DNA of 18,466 nt from JACQXM01 sp964569425 (GCA_964569425.1 CAZMVD010000080.1:1-18466); one strand, 5' to 3'; positions 7,701 to 15,064 are shown, counted from the first letter of the stretch. Numbers and translations are program-made. Notes: a model not told the origin generated them from the sequence alone.

Positions 7701-8180
7701 ATAGTCCCAACATTGCTGAACGGGCGTTCGACCGTTGAACCGGTCGCGGTCGAGGTCGGTGTTCGCCGCTTTCAATTCAACGACCGCGTGGACCAGAGGT
7801 TGAGTGGTACCGCTGAAACAGCCGAGCGCGGCGTCTGCCGTACCCACGCCGGGAATGGTGTACTCATGTTCAAGGTAGTATTTCTCGGGGCTCTCCGTGA
7901 CTGAGGCATAGCCCAGGGCTTGACCGAAGACCTCCTGCAGGAACTGTGCGCTGAGCGCTGTTTCCTTGGCCTGCAAATGTCCCTGCGATTCGAGGTCCGC
8001 CCAACGAGAAAGCGTCCGGCGGGCGGCGTCGAGTGCGAACCCGCTGTGGCGCGGATCTTTCCCCTCTTGGTCGAGGAATCGCGGCAGGATGAGCGGGCGC
8101 CGACGGCGCAGCGCCAAGCTCTTACGTGCTTCGGCATCCGTGGGGAATAAGGACTGATCATCTTCCGGCTTGCGTGCCAC
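4728..8180 (-). CDS. Type IIG restriction-modification enzyme (fused nuclease, methyltransferase and specificity regions)
   Basis: A single 1150-aa chain. The N-terminal part has a PD-(D/E)XK-like nuclease: Asp116 in GTADAALG, then E135-L-K137 in VVELKA. The central part is a gamma-class N6-adenine methyltransferase with motif I DPACGSG (490-496), ENLYGVDLS (539-547) and the catalytic NPPW (616-619). The C-terminal 500 residues include a TaqI-like specificity region. Such enzymes cleave and methylate from one polypeptide, so no separate hsdR/M/S genes are needed, and none are present. The start is GTG at 8180 after a GCAGG-like site; the reading frame is intact. It is a lone defence gene, convergent with the hydrolase and divergent from panD. 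The presumed specificity region (about 5100-5330) is less GC-rich than its surroundings. Confidence 0.92.
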   Translation of the reverse strand: MARKPEDDQSLFPTDAEARKSLALRRRRPLILPRFLDQEGKDPRHSGFALDAARRTLSRWADLESQGHLQAKETALSAQFLQEVFGQALGYASVTESPEKYYLEHEYTIPGVGTADAALGCFSGTTQPLVHAVVELKAANTDLDRDRFNGRTPVQQCWDYLNALPGCPWGIVSNFVSIRLYHRDKTPLRFESFALQELRDPIRFQAFFALFERHGLIPSRLAAEPLAIQLLRETDQRQKEIGDELYDRYSQNRLLLIDHLHTRRKIPVDEAIRIAQKLIDRIIFVAFCEDRELLPSRTIETVYKQTPPLSHVTNPRWQNFLDLFAAVDRGHPRLGLRAGYNGGLFRRDPEVDDLQLEDEWTDFFHEIGGYDFRDEVNVDVLGHLFERSVTELEKLRHYGLFEATGGSVAAEGKMPKSAQRKRLGIYYTPPAFTQFLVKNTLGHMIDERLGMIAATHQFEPDRPASDAAAVRAQGYVRDALAALRDLKVCDPACGSGAFLIQAYDVLEERYAATIDLLAATDSQAAADLSIQVPDWIMGENLYGVDLSVEAVEITQLALWLRSARRGRTLADLSGNIVCGNSLVADSTVDPRAMRWHETFPAVFARDAAGFDVVIGNPPWERLKVQEREFFSLSAPKIAEAVNAANRRKLIARLASKNPALFDRYEKTKDSAERMLAHVRASGQFPLTAKGDVNTYTLFAELARKIVAPGGRVGLLLPSGIATDHTTRQFFEELIESRALVSLHDFENKDAVFPDVHRSFKFCTFVFGGRDVRTPSAGFVFFARNMEDVYDERRHIRLSPEDFALFNPNTRTCPIFRSRRDAELTRAIYRRVPVLVEHARGERGNPWGVRFFTMFHQTNDAELFHTAEQLSEMGLKLKGHRWTKGKRTFLPLYEAKMIQMYDHRAAGVVVDTENWMRQGQTVETSLVAHQKPEFAVQPRWWVDEAKVLAATGESRSFFLGFKDITSPTNERTMIASLIPWSAVTNHFPLVRTTFAPRRELCLLANLNAFVLDYVARQKIGGVTLNYFIVEQFSVLPPDAYADRCPWNRRQTLERWISDRVLKLTCTADDMRPLAEACGFDPPVHKWKPLERRDLMAELDAAYFILYGLNRDDAVYVLSTFVGTRRKDEAEIGDYRTADKVLEAYDRLVSAM

Positions 8181-8299
8181 CCTGCACCTGTCGAGAGAAT
8201 CGGACCACGGAGCGCGCCCCTCTCCGCGGGGTCGTATGGAGAGAGTCTACGGGATGGATCGCATCAAACAAGCCTTGCCTGCGAAGCAAGTCCTGTGGT

Positions 8300-8328
8300 T
8301 TGACACTACCCGATCTGGCCACAATAAT
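8300..8328 (+). promoter_or_regulatory. Sigma70-type promoter for panD
   Basis: Perfect TTGACA (8300-8305), exactly 17 bp, then AATAAT (8323-8328; five of six matches to consensus). The predicted leader is about 33 nt before the panD ATG at 8368. Confidence 0.75.
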
Positions 8329-8367
8329 TCCTACCCGACCAGGTTGTGAGTTTTTCAGGCGAGTTCC

Positions 8368-8775
8368 ATGCAGATCCAAATGCTCAAGTCCAAGCTGCAC
8401 CAGGCGTGCGTGACCCACGCGGACGTAAACTACGAAGGCAGCTTCGGCATCGACACCGAGTTGATGGAGGCCGTGGGCCTGCACCCGTACGAAAAGGTCC
8501 TGGTAGCCAACATCAACAACGGCAACCGGTTTGAAACTTACGTCATTCCCGAGCCGTTCGGCTCGCGGCGGATGGCCATCAACGGCGCGGCGGCGCGTCT
8601 GGGTTCGGTGGGCGATCGCGTCATCATCATGTCTTTTTGTCGGCTGGAGGAGTCACTGGTCCGCGAGGGACGTTTCCGCCCGCGGGTCCTAAGGCTGAAC
8701 GAGCACAACGACCCGGTGCATCCATTGCCCGGCACCCCCGCGGGGCAGAAGTCCGCGGCCATCTTCGGTGGTTGA
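8368..8775 (+). CDS. panD: Aspartate 1-decarboxylase proenzyme
   Basis: This 135-aa protein resembles E. coli PanD along its length. PanD converts L-aspartate to beta-alanine for pantothenate and coenzyme A synthesis. The self-cleavage site Gly24-Ser25 in HADVNYEGSFGID generates the pyruvoyl cofactor from Ser25. Other hallmarks are K9 (KLHQACVTHAD), NGNRFETYVI, GSRRMAINGAAA and VGDRVIIMSF. The C-terminal part is slightly longer than in E. coli (126 aa). It has a strong upstream promoter. No other pan genes are nearby. Bases 8776-8902 after it show no gene. Confidence 0.96.
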   Translation: MQIQMLKSKLHQACVTHADVNYEGSFGIDTELMEAVGLHPYEKVLVANINNGNRFETYVIPEPFGSRRMAINGAAARLGSVGDRVIIMSFCRLEESLVREGRFRPRVLRLNEHNDPVHPLPGTPAGQKSAAIFGG

Positions 8776-8902
8776 ATTCGCCGCCAGTTGCCAATCCGTC
8801 CAATCCATGTGCGGCACGACGGTTTTTCCGAAACTCTCCGGCTTTACGAGAATACCGGCGGTTCTTACGATGCGTCTGAATCTTCTCGATTGATGGTGTT
8901 CC

Positions 8903-9901
8903 ATGACCGACGCGCCTGTCGCTCAAGTCCAACGTGTTCTCGTCACCGGCGCGACCGGCTTTGTCGGGCGCTACGTCGTCCGCGAACTCCTGACGCGCGG
9001 CGTTACGCCAGTTTGCCTGGCGCGCAACCAGCGGAAGTTGTTTGCGCAACATCGCGAAACCACGCCTGACCGTTTGGTGGCCGTGCCGGGTGACCTGAAC
9101 GATCCTCGTCTGCTGGCCGACGCCGCGCAGGGCTGCGACGCGATCATTCACCTGGTGGGCATTATCATTGAGCGCCGCCTTCAAGGGCAGACCTTTCACA
9201 AGGTGCACGTCAAGGGAACGCAGCACATGCTGGCCGCGGCACGGCAGGCCGGTGTNNNNNNNNNNGTCCGGCGATTCGTGCACATGTCGGCGCTGGGCAC
9301 GCGACCAGAGGCGGTGTCAACCTACCATCGCACCAAGTGGATCGCGGAGGAGTCGGTTCGGGCAAGCGGACTGGAGTGGACCATCTTCCGCCCCAGTTTG
9401 ATCCACGGGCCCGACGGCGAATTCATGGCGCTCATGAAAAAGTTCGCCTGCGACCTGGTGCCGCCGGTCATTCCCTACTTCGGCCGCGGCGAAGCCAAGC
9501 TCCAGCCGGTGTTCGTGAAAGACGTAGCCTACTGTTTTGTCGAGGCACTGTTTCGACCCGACACGGCCGGCAAAGTGTTTCCGCTGGGCGGGCCGCGAGC
9601 TTACTCGTGGCGGGCTTTGTACAACGCCTGCCGCACGCTCATTCCGGGCGCGCGGCGCTGGAAGCCGATCGTTTCGCAGCCGGTGGCCATCGCCAAGGCG
9701 GCGGCGGTGCTGTCGGCGCCGCTGATGGCCCCGCTGGAAATGGTGATTCCGTCGATCGGGCTGCTGCGCTTCGACCGCGGGCAGGTGGACATGTCGCAGG
9801 AGGACAGCGTGTGCGACCACACCGTGGCCGAGCAGGCGTTCGGGATCCGGATGAGGGACTTTGAGACGGAGTTGGGGGTGTACGCGGATCGGATTCCCTA
9901 G
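8903..9901 (+). CDS. NAD(P)-binding protein, complex I NDUFA9-like atypical SDR (contains N gap)
   Basis: This is an extended/atypical short-chain dehydrogenase of about 330 aa. It has an N-terminal Rossmann motif TGATGFVG (15-22), an acidic-loop GDLNDP, IIHLVGII, a SALG strand, and YHRTK (Tyr141, Lys145) in the YxxxK position. The layout LQPVFVKDVA...GKVFPLGGP matches the NDUFA9-like subfamily, whose eukaryotic member is an accessory subunit of respiratory complex I; bacterial members have unclear roles, with quinone- or lipid-related redox functions proposed. Ten Ns at 9256-9265 interrupt the ORF without shifting frame; the flanks suggest the true sequence is shorter (see findings). No clear Shine-Dalgarno is seen. 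Bases 9902-10042 downstream hold no gene. Confidence 0.87.
   Translation: MTDAPVAQVQRVLVTGATGFVGRYVVRELLTRGVTPVCLARNQRKLFAQHRETTPDRLVAVPGDLNDPRLLADAAQGCDAIIHLVGIIIERRLQGQTFHKVHVKGTQHMLAAARQAGXXXXVRRFVHMSALGTRPEAVSTYHRTKWIAEESVRASGLEWTIFRPSLIHGPDGEFMALMKKFACDLVPPVIPYFGRGEAKLQPVFVKDVAYCFVEALFRPDTAGKVFPLGGPRAYSWRALYNACRTLIPGARRWKPIVSQPVAIAKAAAVLSAPLMAPLEMVIPSIGLLRFDRGQVDMSQEDSVCDHTVAEQAFGIRMRDFETELGVYADRIP
9256..9265. other. Assembly gap (10 Ns) within the SDR gene
   Basis: Exactly ten Ns. The left flank ends GGTGT and the right flank begins GTCCGGCG. Collapsing the Ns and the shared GT gives GGTGTCCGGCGA, encoding AGVRRFVHMSALG, the usual family sequence. The gap is probably a scaffolding artefact adding four codons. 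Confidence 0.9.
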
Positions 9902-10042
9902 AACTTGATTCGTCATGGTCTTTCGGGGGCGACGAGTACTCAGCAATGTCCCTAAAAACAATGCCGCTAGCCCGCTCCCTGACGGTCGCGTCTCGGTCTG
10001 GCCTGTGGCATTCGCACTGCATCCAAACATGTGGGTTAAACG

Positions 10043-11662
10043 TTGACCGTCGCAGGGCATAGACCCATCGTACTCATCATCCGCGACGGATGGGGATCCA
10101 ATCCTCACCCGGAATGGAACCACGCCAACGCCGTGCATCTGGCGAAGACTCCCGTCGATGACCGGCTGATGGCCACTTACCCCCACGTGCTCATCCGCAC
10201 TTGTGGCGTGGACGTGGGGCTTCCCGCGGGGGTCATGGGCAACAGCGAGGTCGGACACCAGAACATCGGCGCCGGGCGGATCGTCGAACAGGAGATCATG
10301 CGCATCACCGGGCGCATTCACGACGGAAGTTTTTTTGCCAACCCGGTCCTGGCGGAGGCGTTCGCCCGGGCGCATCGGACGGGCGGAAGTGTCCACCTGC
10401 TGGGCCTTTGCAGCGACGGGCGCGTGCACAGCGATCTGGAGCACTTGTATGGACTGCTGGACATGACGCAACGCCTCGGCTTTCCCGGCGCGAAGGTGTT
10501 TGTCCACGCAATCACCGACGGACGCGACACGCCGCCGAACAGCGGGATCGACCACGTGGCCGCGATTGAAGAACACTGCCGGGCAGCGGGCGTAAACCCG
10601 GTGGCCAGCGTCATTGGGCGATATTATGCAATGGACCGCGACAATCGCTGGGACCGCGTGGAGAAGGCCTATCGGATGCTGGTGCACGGAGAAGGTACGA
10701 CGTTCGCTTCGGCGACCGAGGCGCTGCGCCATTACTATGCCCACGCCACCGAGCCCAGCCGCGCCGGCGACGAGTTCGTGGTGCCCAGCCTCGTCACACG
10801 CACAGGAGCACCCCTCGCGACGATCCGCGATGGTGACAGCGTGATCTTCTTCAATTACCGCGGCGACCGCCCGCGCGAACTGACCAAGGCGTTTGTGCTC
10901 AAGCACTTTCCCTTCGAGGGCGAAGGAAAGGACGATTACCGCATCGGCTTTGTGCGCGGCGCGCGGCTCGACATGCACTTCGTCACCATGACCGCCTATG
11001 AGGAGGGGTTGCCGGTGCACGTGGCGTTTCCCAAGCCGCCGCCCATGGCCGACATTCTGGGCGCGTACGTCGCGCAACGCGAGTTGAAGCAGTTCCGCTG
11101 TGCGGAAACGGAAAAGTACCCGCACGTCACGTTCTTCTTCAATGATTACCGCGATGACCCATTCCCCGGTGAGGAACGGCAACTGGTGCCCTCGCCACGA
11201 GACATCAGCACGTACGACCAGAAGCCCCAGATGGCCGCATACGAGGTGACGGACGTGGTACTGCGCCGTCTCGCCCACTTCGCAGACGACCTGATGGTCA
11301 TCAACTACGCCAACGGCGACATGGTGGGGCACACCGGCAACCTCGCCGCGGCCATCCGCGCTGTGGAAACCGTCGACGAATGCGTCGGCCGCGTGGTGAA
11401 TGCCGTATTGGCCAAGGGCGGCGGGCTGATCGTCACCGCCGACCACGGCAACTGCGAGCAAATGATTGACCCCGCGACCGGCGGGCCGCACACGGCGCAT
11501 ACGACGTTCGACGTGGAGCTGATCGTGGTAGATGATCGTTTCCGTGGAACCAAGCTTCGAAGCGGCGGGCGGCTGGCGGACATCGCCCCCACGGCATTGT
11601 CCATGTTCGGGCTGCCGGTCCCCTCCGCAATGACCGGAACGTCGTTGCTCGAGGGGGTGTAA
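10043..11662 (+). CDS. gpmI: 2,3-bisphosphoglycerate-independent phosphoglycerate mutase
   Basis: This 539-aa protein is an alkaline-phosphatase-superfamily enzyme that interconverts 3- and 2-phosphoglycerate in glycolysis and gluconeogenesis. Visible motifs are the metal ligand Asp15 in VLIIRDGWG, the phosphorylated Ser68 in MGNSEVGHQNIGAGR, SDGRVHS, HAITDGRDTPP, FFNYRGDRPRELT, INYANGDMVGHTGN and TADHGNCEQM. Length is slightly above the usual 510-515. The start is TTG at 10043: upstream frames are closed by TAA at 10037-10039, and the conserved VLIIRDGWG begins only ten residues in. The next gene follows after 31 bp, suggesting an operon. Confidence 0.96.
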   Translation: MTVAGHRPIVLIIRDGWGSNPHPEWNHANAVHLAKTPVDDRLMATYPHVLIRTCGVDVGLPAGVMGNSEVGHQNIGAGRIVEQEIMRITGRIHDGSFFANPVLAEAFARAHRTGGSVHLLGLCSDGRVHSDLEHLYGLLDMTQRLGFPGAKVFVHAITDGRDTPPNSGIDHVAAIEEHCRAAGVNPVASVIGRYYAMDRDNRWDRVEKAYRMLVHGEGTTFASATEALRHYYAHATEPSRAGDEFVVPSLVTRTGAPLATIRDGDSVIFFNYRGDRPRELTKAFVLKHFPFEGEGKDDYRIGFVRGARLDMHFVTMTAYEEGLPVHVAFPKPPPMADILGAYVAQRELKQFRCAETEKYPHVTFFFNDYRDDPFPGEERQLVPSPRDISTYDQKPQMAAYEVTDVVLRRLAHFADDLMVINYANGDMVGHTGNLAAAIRAVETVDECVGRVVNAVLAKGGGLIVTADHGNCEQMIDPATGGPHTAHTTFDVELIVVDDRFRGTKLRSGGRLADIAPTALSMFGLPVPSAMTGTSLLEGV

Positions 11663-11693
11663 GCGCCAGCCGCTCCCGGCGGAACTGACCACC

Positions 11694-12518
11694 ATGGGTA
11701 CGAAATCGAAAGCATCGTCAAACGGTAAGCGGTCCGGCGGCACCAAGGGCGACACGTCGCCCCCCGAACGCATGCGCCGCAAAGACTACGAAGCGCTGCT
11801 CACCAACTTGCAGATCGAGCTTCTCAAGTTGCAGCGCTGGGTACAAAAGGAAGGCCAGAAGATCATCGTGCTGTTCGAAGGGCGCGACGGCGCCGGCAAG
11901 GGCGGCACCATCCTGCGGATCATGCAGCATCTCAATCCACGCTCGGCGCGCAAGGTCGCGCTGAGCAAACCGACCGCCGAGCAGATCGGCCAGTGGTACT
12001 TCCAGCGCTACGTGGAACACCTGCCCACGCGCGGCGAAATCGTGCTCTTCGACCGCTCGTGGTACAACCGCGCCGGGGTGGAACGGGTGATGGGCTATTG
12101 CACCGAGGATGAGTACGAAGAGTTCATGCGCTCCGTGCCGCAGTTTGAAACCATGCTGGTGAACTCAGGCATCACGCTGCTGAAGTTCTGGCTCGACGTG
12201 ACCAAGGCCGAGCAGAAGCGCCGCTTGTTGGCGCGCCGCAAGGATCCCCTCAAACAGTGGAAACTCAGCCCCATGGACGAGGAGGCGCAGAAGAGATGGG
12301 ACGCCTACACTGTGGCCAAGCGGGAAATGTTCCGCCGCACCCACCAGCCCTTCGCCCCATGGATCGTCATCCGGTCCGATGACAAGAAGCGCGGGCGAAT
12401 CAATTGCATTCGAGCGCTCCTTTCCGGCTTTACGTACAGCGGCCGCGATCGCAAGATCGCCTGCGATCCCGACATTGACATCGTCGGCCACGCCCTCAAC
12501 CCCGAATTTGGACGATAG
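11694..12518 (+). CDS. ppk2: Polyphosphate kinase 2 (class I type)
   Basis: This 274-aa P-loop kinase transfers phosphate between polyphosphate and nucleoside diphosphates. Evidence includes Walker A FEGRDGAGKGG (61-71, Lys69), Walker B-like IVLFDRSWYNRAGVE (116-130, Asp120), KPTAEQIGQWYFQRYVEHLP, and the lid-region basic motif RRLLARRKDPLKQWKLSP (about 196-213). The family has about 230-300 residues and this one is single-domain. The N-terminal 25 residues are Lys/Ser/Gly-rich and probably disordered. It lies 31 bp after gpmI, so glycolysis and polyphosphate-based NTP supply may be co-expressed. Substrate preference (ADP or GDP) cannot be read from sequence alone. Confidence 0.94.
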   Translation: MGTKSKASSNGKRSGGTKGDTSPPERMRRKDYEALLTNLQIELLKLQRWVQKEGQKIIVLFEGRDGAGKGGTILRIMQHLNPRSARKVALSKPTAEQIGQWYFQRYVEHLPTRGEIVLFDRSWYNRAGVERVMGYCTEDEYEEFMRSVPQFETMLVNSGITLLKFWLDVTKAEQKRRLLARRKDPLKQWKLSPMDEEAQKRWDAYTVAKREMFRRTHQPFAPWIVIRSDDKKRGRINCIRALLSGFTYSGRDRKIACDPDIDIVGHALNPEFGR

Positions 12519-12567
12519 GCGGCCCCACCGCCTCTCACCGAATGGGTAAAGAAAGTCGCCAGGCCCG

Positions 12568-12586
12568 CGCGGGCTCAAAGCCCGCG
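12568..12586. terminator. GC-rich stem-loop between convergent genes
   Basis: CGCGGGC-TCAAA-GCCCGCG: a perfect 7-bp stem with a 5-nt loop, between ppk2 (ends 12518) and the convergent protease gene (ends 12741). No real T-run follows on either strand, so it may be a weak bidirectional terminator or a dispersed REP-like palindrome. The rest of 12519-12740 holds nothing I recognise. Confidence 0.45.
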
Positions 12587-12740
12587 GCTCGTTTGGCAGG
12601 ACGCTCCAGGTTCGACTTCACCCCATAACCGAAGCCCAATCCTGGCGCTCCGGTAGCGCAGCCGCCCGATCGGTCCGCGCGACTGTCGTGGCGCACGAAC
12701 CGACCGGGCAGAACCGCATCGCGAACGAATTGACTGAGCG

Positions 12741-13991
12741 CTATTTCCGGCGCCGGCGCGTCTGCGACTTGAGCCCCAGCCAGCCGAACAACCCGAAGAT
12801 CATGCCTACGCCGGCCCCGTTGCCGCAAGCGCCGCACATGGCGCCGGCCGGTTCGTCTACGAAATCATCGTCATCGATGGGCGCGCCGTCGTCGTCCACT
12901 CCATCGTCGCCGCCGTCGTCAACCACGCCGTCGTCACCGTCGTCCACGACGACATCATCGCCCCCGTCGCCGTCCATCGGCGTTCCGTCGCCGTCAGTTC
13001 CGCCATCATCGCCACCGCCATCACCCATGCCGTCGTCGGGCATTCCCCCGCCGCCGTTGCCCAGCGCGGCCTGGATCGCCGCCTGAAACTCGGGGATCAT
13101 CACCGACGCGAGCAGCGTAAAGCCCTCGGTGCAGATCGCGTCCTGCGGGCAGACGGTGGCGCGGAAACACGCCCCGTCCTGAAAGTAGTCGTCCACGGCC
13201 AGGTCGGCGCTCAAGACGGCTTCGATCGTCCCGGTCGTCGCATCGACGATGGGACCGCCGGAGTTTCCGCCGACCACGTCGAGATCCGCTTCAAAGCCGA
13301 ACGGTACCAGGTTCTGCACCGTTGCGTTGTCCGAAAACTTCATGGGCAGTCCGGCGCCGAAGCCGATGGCCACGATGCGCTGGCCGACCGCGACCGAGCC
13401 GTTCGTGCGAACGGGGATCGCCGCGCGCCCGGCGACGGCGCGGTCCAGCCGCACCACCGCCCAGTCGTTGGCCGTCTCGCCTTCGTTGGCCAGCCCGAGC
13501 ACCTCGACGCCGCGATACACCTGGTCGGCCGAAAACGTCGACGGGTTCACGCCCTGCTGACGCACGGCGTAATCGAAGACAAAATAAAAGGTATCGAAGC
13601 TTGTACGCACGCCGTTATCATCCAGGCAATGGCCCGCGGTGATGACGATGTCCGGCGCAATCAACGTGGCCGTGCAGTTGGCCGCCGTGGGCTGGTCGCC
13701 AAAAGGCTGGCCATCGCACAGGGGATTGAAATCGTCGGCCAGCGTGCCGGGGTTGATCGTAAACGTGCCGTTGCCGTTGTCGGTGATCCGGTCCGTTCCG
13801 ACGAACGCGCACACGGAATCGCCGATTGTACGAAGCATGGCGCTCGACGCGAAATAGTCGGCGCGATCGTCCGGCGGGCGAATGATGCGCGGACGAAGGT
13901 CGCTTTCCGCCCGACCGAATTCGACACCGCCGACGAACAACACCGACCCAATCGCAACGACCGAGGCAACAGCCAGTAATCTCCGCTCCAT
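12741..13991 (-). CDS. Secreted trypsin-like (S1) serine protease with Asp/Gly-rich linker and C-terminal anchor tail
   Basis: This is 416 aa from the ATG at 13991, chosen over an in-frame ATG at 14006 because AAGGAG lies 6 nt before it. A signal peptide (basic MERR, then a hydrophobic run to about residue 25) precedes a chymotrypsin-fold domain. The triad is His121 (VITAGHC), Asp176 (NDWAVVRLD) and Ser244 (VGGNSGGP). Residues about 312-381 are a low-complexity Asp/Gly linker that could bind calcium. The last 32 residues have a CGACG motif, a short hydrophobic stretch and RRRRK, the layout of MYXO-CTERM/GlyGly-CTERM-like sorting signals. It is likely exported and processed or anchored at the cell surface. 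The target is unknown. Confidence 0.88.
   Translation of the reverse strand: MERRLLAVASVVAIGSVLFVGGVEFGRAESDLRPRIIRPPDDRADYFASSAMLRTIGDSVCAFVGTDRITDNGNGTFTINPGTLADDFNPLCDGQPFGDQPTAANCTATLIAPDIVITAGHCLDDNGVRTSFDTFYFVFDYAVRQQGVNPSTFSADQVYRGVEVLGLANEGETANDWAVVRLDRAVAGRAAIPVRTNGSVAVGQRIVAIGFGAGLPMKFSDNATVQNLVPFGFEADLDVVGGNSGGPIVDATTGTIEAVLSADLAVDDYFQDGACFRATVCPQDAICTEGFTLLASVMIPEFQAAIQAALGNGGGGMPDDGMGDGGGDDGGTDGDGTPMDGDGGDDVVVDDGDDGVVDDGGDDGVDDDGAPIDDDDFVDEPAGAMCGACGNGAGVGMIFGLFGWLGLKSQTRRRRK
12849..13058 (-). repeat. GTC/GAC-rich trinucleotide low-complexity tract coding the Asp/Gly linker
   Basis: Imperfect runs of GTCGTC, CCGTCG and ATCGTC triplets on the plus strand encode DDG-type repeats in the protease linker. 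This kind of tract is prone to length change by slippage in multiples of three. Confidence 0.7.
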
Positions 13992-13997
13992 TCGGGG

Positions 13998-14003
13998 CTC
14001 CTT
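13998..14003 (-). promoter_or_regulatory. Shine-Dalgarno AAGGAG deciding the protease start
   Basis: AAGGAG sits six bases before the ATG at 13991 and inside the first codons after an alternative ATG at 14006. This favours the downstream start. Confidence 0.7.
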
Positions 14004-14101
14004 CATGGGGTGATCGAAATCCGCAACGCAAACAAACGCGGGGGGATTTACGCTTGCGCCGCAGAAATGTCAAGCAGGTGTGACCAGAGTCGAGTTTCCG
14101 T

Positions 14102-14836
14102 TCATCGTCGAGAGGGCGTGCTGAGCATTTCCTTCATCACATCGTCGAGTTCGATGAGCGCCTTGGCGCCGTCGCCTCGGAAGGAACTTCCATGCATCGT
14201 GGCCAGCGTGCGCGGATTGAACGCCGCGAGGCTCTCCAACAGCGGGCGCGTGTTCGGCGTGTAGGGCATATAGTCCATCAGCGGGCCCGCCTGAAAGTCG
14301 ATGAGCGACTGGCGTGCGCGGCCGAGGATATCCGATTCCGTCAACGCCTCCACGTCGCCGTTGTGCGTGAAAAGGTCGGAACAGAACAGGACCCGCTCCG
14401 TCTGCTCAAACAGCACACCCGCGTCCCAACCGTGCGGAAGGTGCGGCGTGGGACGGTATTGGAACCGGCACCTGCCGGTGCAGAACGTCTCCTCGGCCTG
14501 TAGCGCCCGCGGAGGGCGATCGGCGAAATCGGCGAGATTCACGAGCGAGCCGACCACGCCCGAGACCGCCTGCGCCTGCGGTGCGACCTTCAGCCAGTCG
14601 TTCAGCGAGCCGCATTCGTCCACTTCGAAGTGACTGAAGCCGATCCAGCGAAGCGCCGCGGGGTCGATCACGCGCTTCACGGCCTCGAGCACTTCCGGAA
14701 ACATGCGCCGCATCCCCGTGTGGTAGAGCAACGGCTCATCGTCGACCACCAGAAAGTGGTTGAACTGCAAGTTGATCTCGCGGTACAGGATGCTGATGCG
14801 ATGGACGCTAGGAGCGATTTCGGTGATCAACGCCAA
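14102..14836 (-). CDS. Stand-alone flavodiiron-type MBL-fold protein (ODP-like)
   Basis: This 244-aa protein resembles the N-terminal metallo-beta-lactamase domain of flavodiiron proteins. In those proteins it holds a non-heme di-iron site that reduces O2 or NO; ODP homologues bind oxygen as sensors. Ligand motifs seen are H69-x-E71-x-D73 (GFSHFEVDECGSL), His132 or His135 (TPHLPHGW), Asp154 (FCSDLFTHNGD) and His215 (TMHGSS). The His that usually follows the Asp of HxExDH is Glu74. The flavodoxin domain is absent (full proteins are about 400 aa) and no partner is adjacent. The start is TTG at 14836 behind AAGGGGG. Oxygen or NO reduction or sensing are possible; a hydrolase role is less likely given the Glu in HxExD. 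Confidence 0.85.
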   Translation of the reverse strand: MALITEIAPSVHRISILYREINLQFNHFLVVDDEPLLYHTGMRRMFPEVLEAVKRVIDPAALRWIGFSHFEVDECGSLNDWLKVAPQAQAVSGVVGSLVNLADFADRPPRALQAEETFCTGRCRFQYRPTPHLPHGWDAGVLFEQTERVLFCSDLFTHNGDVEALTESDILGRARQSLIDFQAGPLMDYMPYTPNTRPLLESLAAFNPRTLATMHGSSFRGDGAKALIELDDVMKEMLSTPSRR

Positions 14837-14942
14837 GTTCGGCCCCCTTCATCAGCCAGGGTCCCGCTTCTCCCGGTCGCGCGGCCATGTGGGGGTATTC
14901 GGCGGAATGCTACGAAGGGTCGGGTGGCCACCCCATGGCCCA

Positions 14943-14970
14943 CGCCGCTTAGATTCCCAGCCAAGCGGCG
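14943..14970 (-). terminator. Stem-loop behind tRNA-Gln
   Basis: CGCCGCTT and AAGCGGCG form an 8-bp perfect stem with a 12-nt loop, beginning 10 nt after the tRNA 3' end in the minus direction. No T-tract follows, so it may be a processing or Rho-type end rather than a classical terminator. Confidence 0.45.
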
Positions 14971-14979
14971 ACTGACGTA

Positions 14980-15052
14980 CTGGGCTGCTAGGACTCGAAC
15001 CTAGAACCTTCTGATCCAGAGTCAGACGTGCTACCGATTGCACCACAGCCCA
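14980..15052 (-). tRNA. tRNA-Gln (anticodon CUG)
   Basis: The minus strand folds into a full 73-nt cloverleaf: acceptor TGGGCTG/CAGCCCA, D arm GTGC...GCAC, anticodon arm TCTGA-CTCTGGA-TCAGA with anticodon CTG after T33, a 5-nt variable loop, and T arm CTAGG-TTCGAGT-CCTAG. The discriminator is G. CCA is not encoded and must be added enzymatically. It decodes CAG. Confidence 0.96.
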
Positions 15053-15064
15053 TGCATTCGAACG

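Noticed and set aside
4728..8180. Larger defence island (BREX, DISARM, Zorya and similar) around the type IIG gene
   Set aside because: Flanking genes are a hydrolase and panD; no helicase, phosphatase or other defence partner is present.
9317..11782. 821-aa minus-strand open frame
   Set aside because: It is antisense to the SDR gene and gpmI, whose sense products are clearly recognisable. It is an artefact of GC-rich codon structure.
12741..14006. Protease start at the upstream ATG (14006)
   Set aside because: The consensus AAGGAG falls after that ATG and is correctly spaced for the ATG at 13991.
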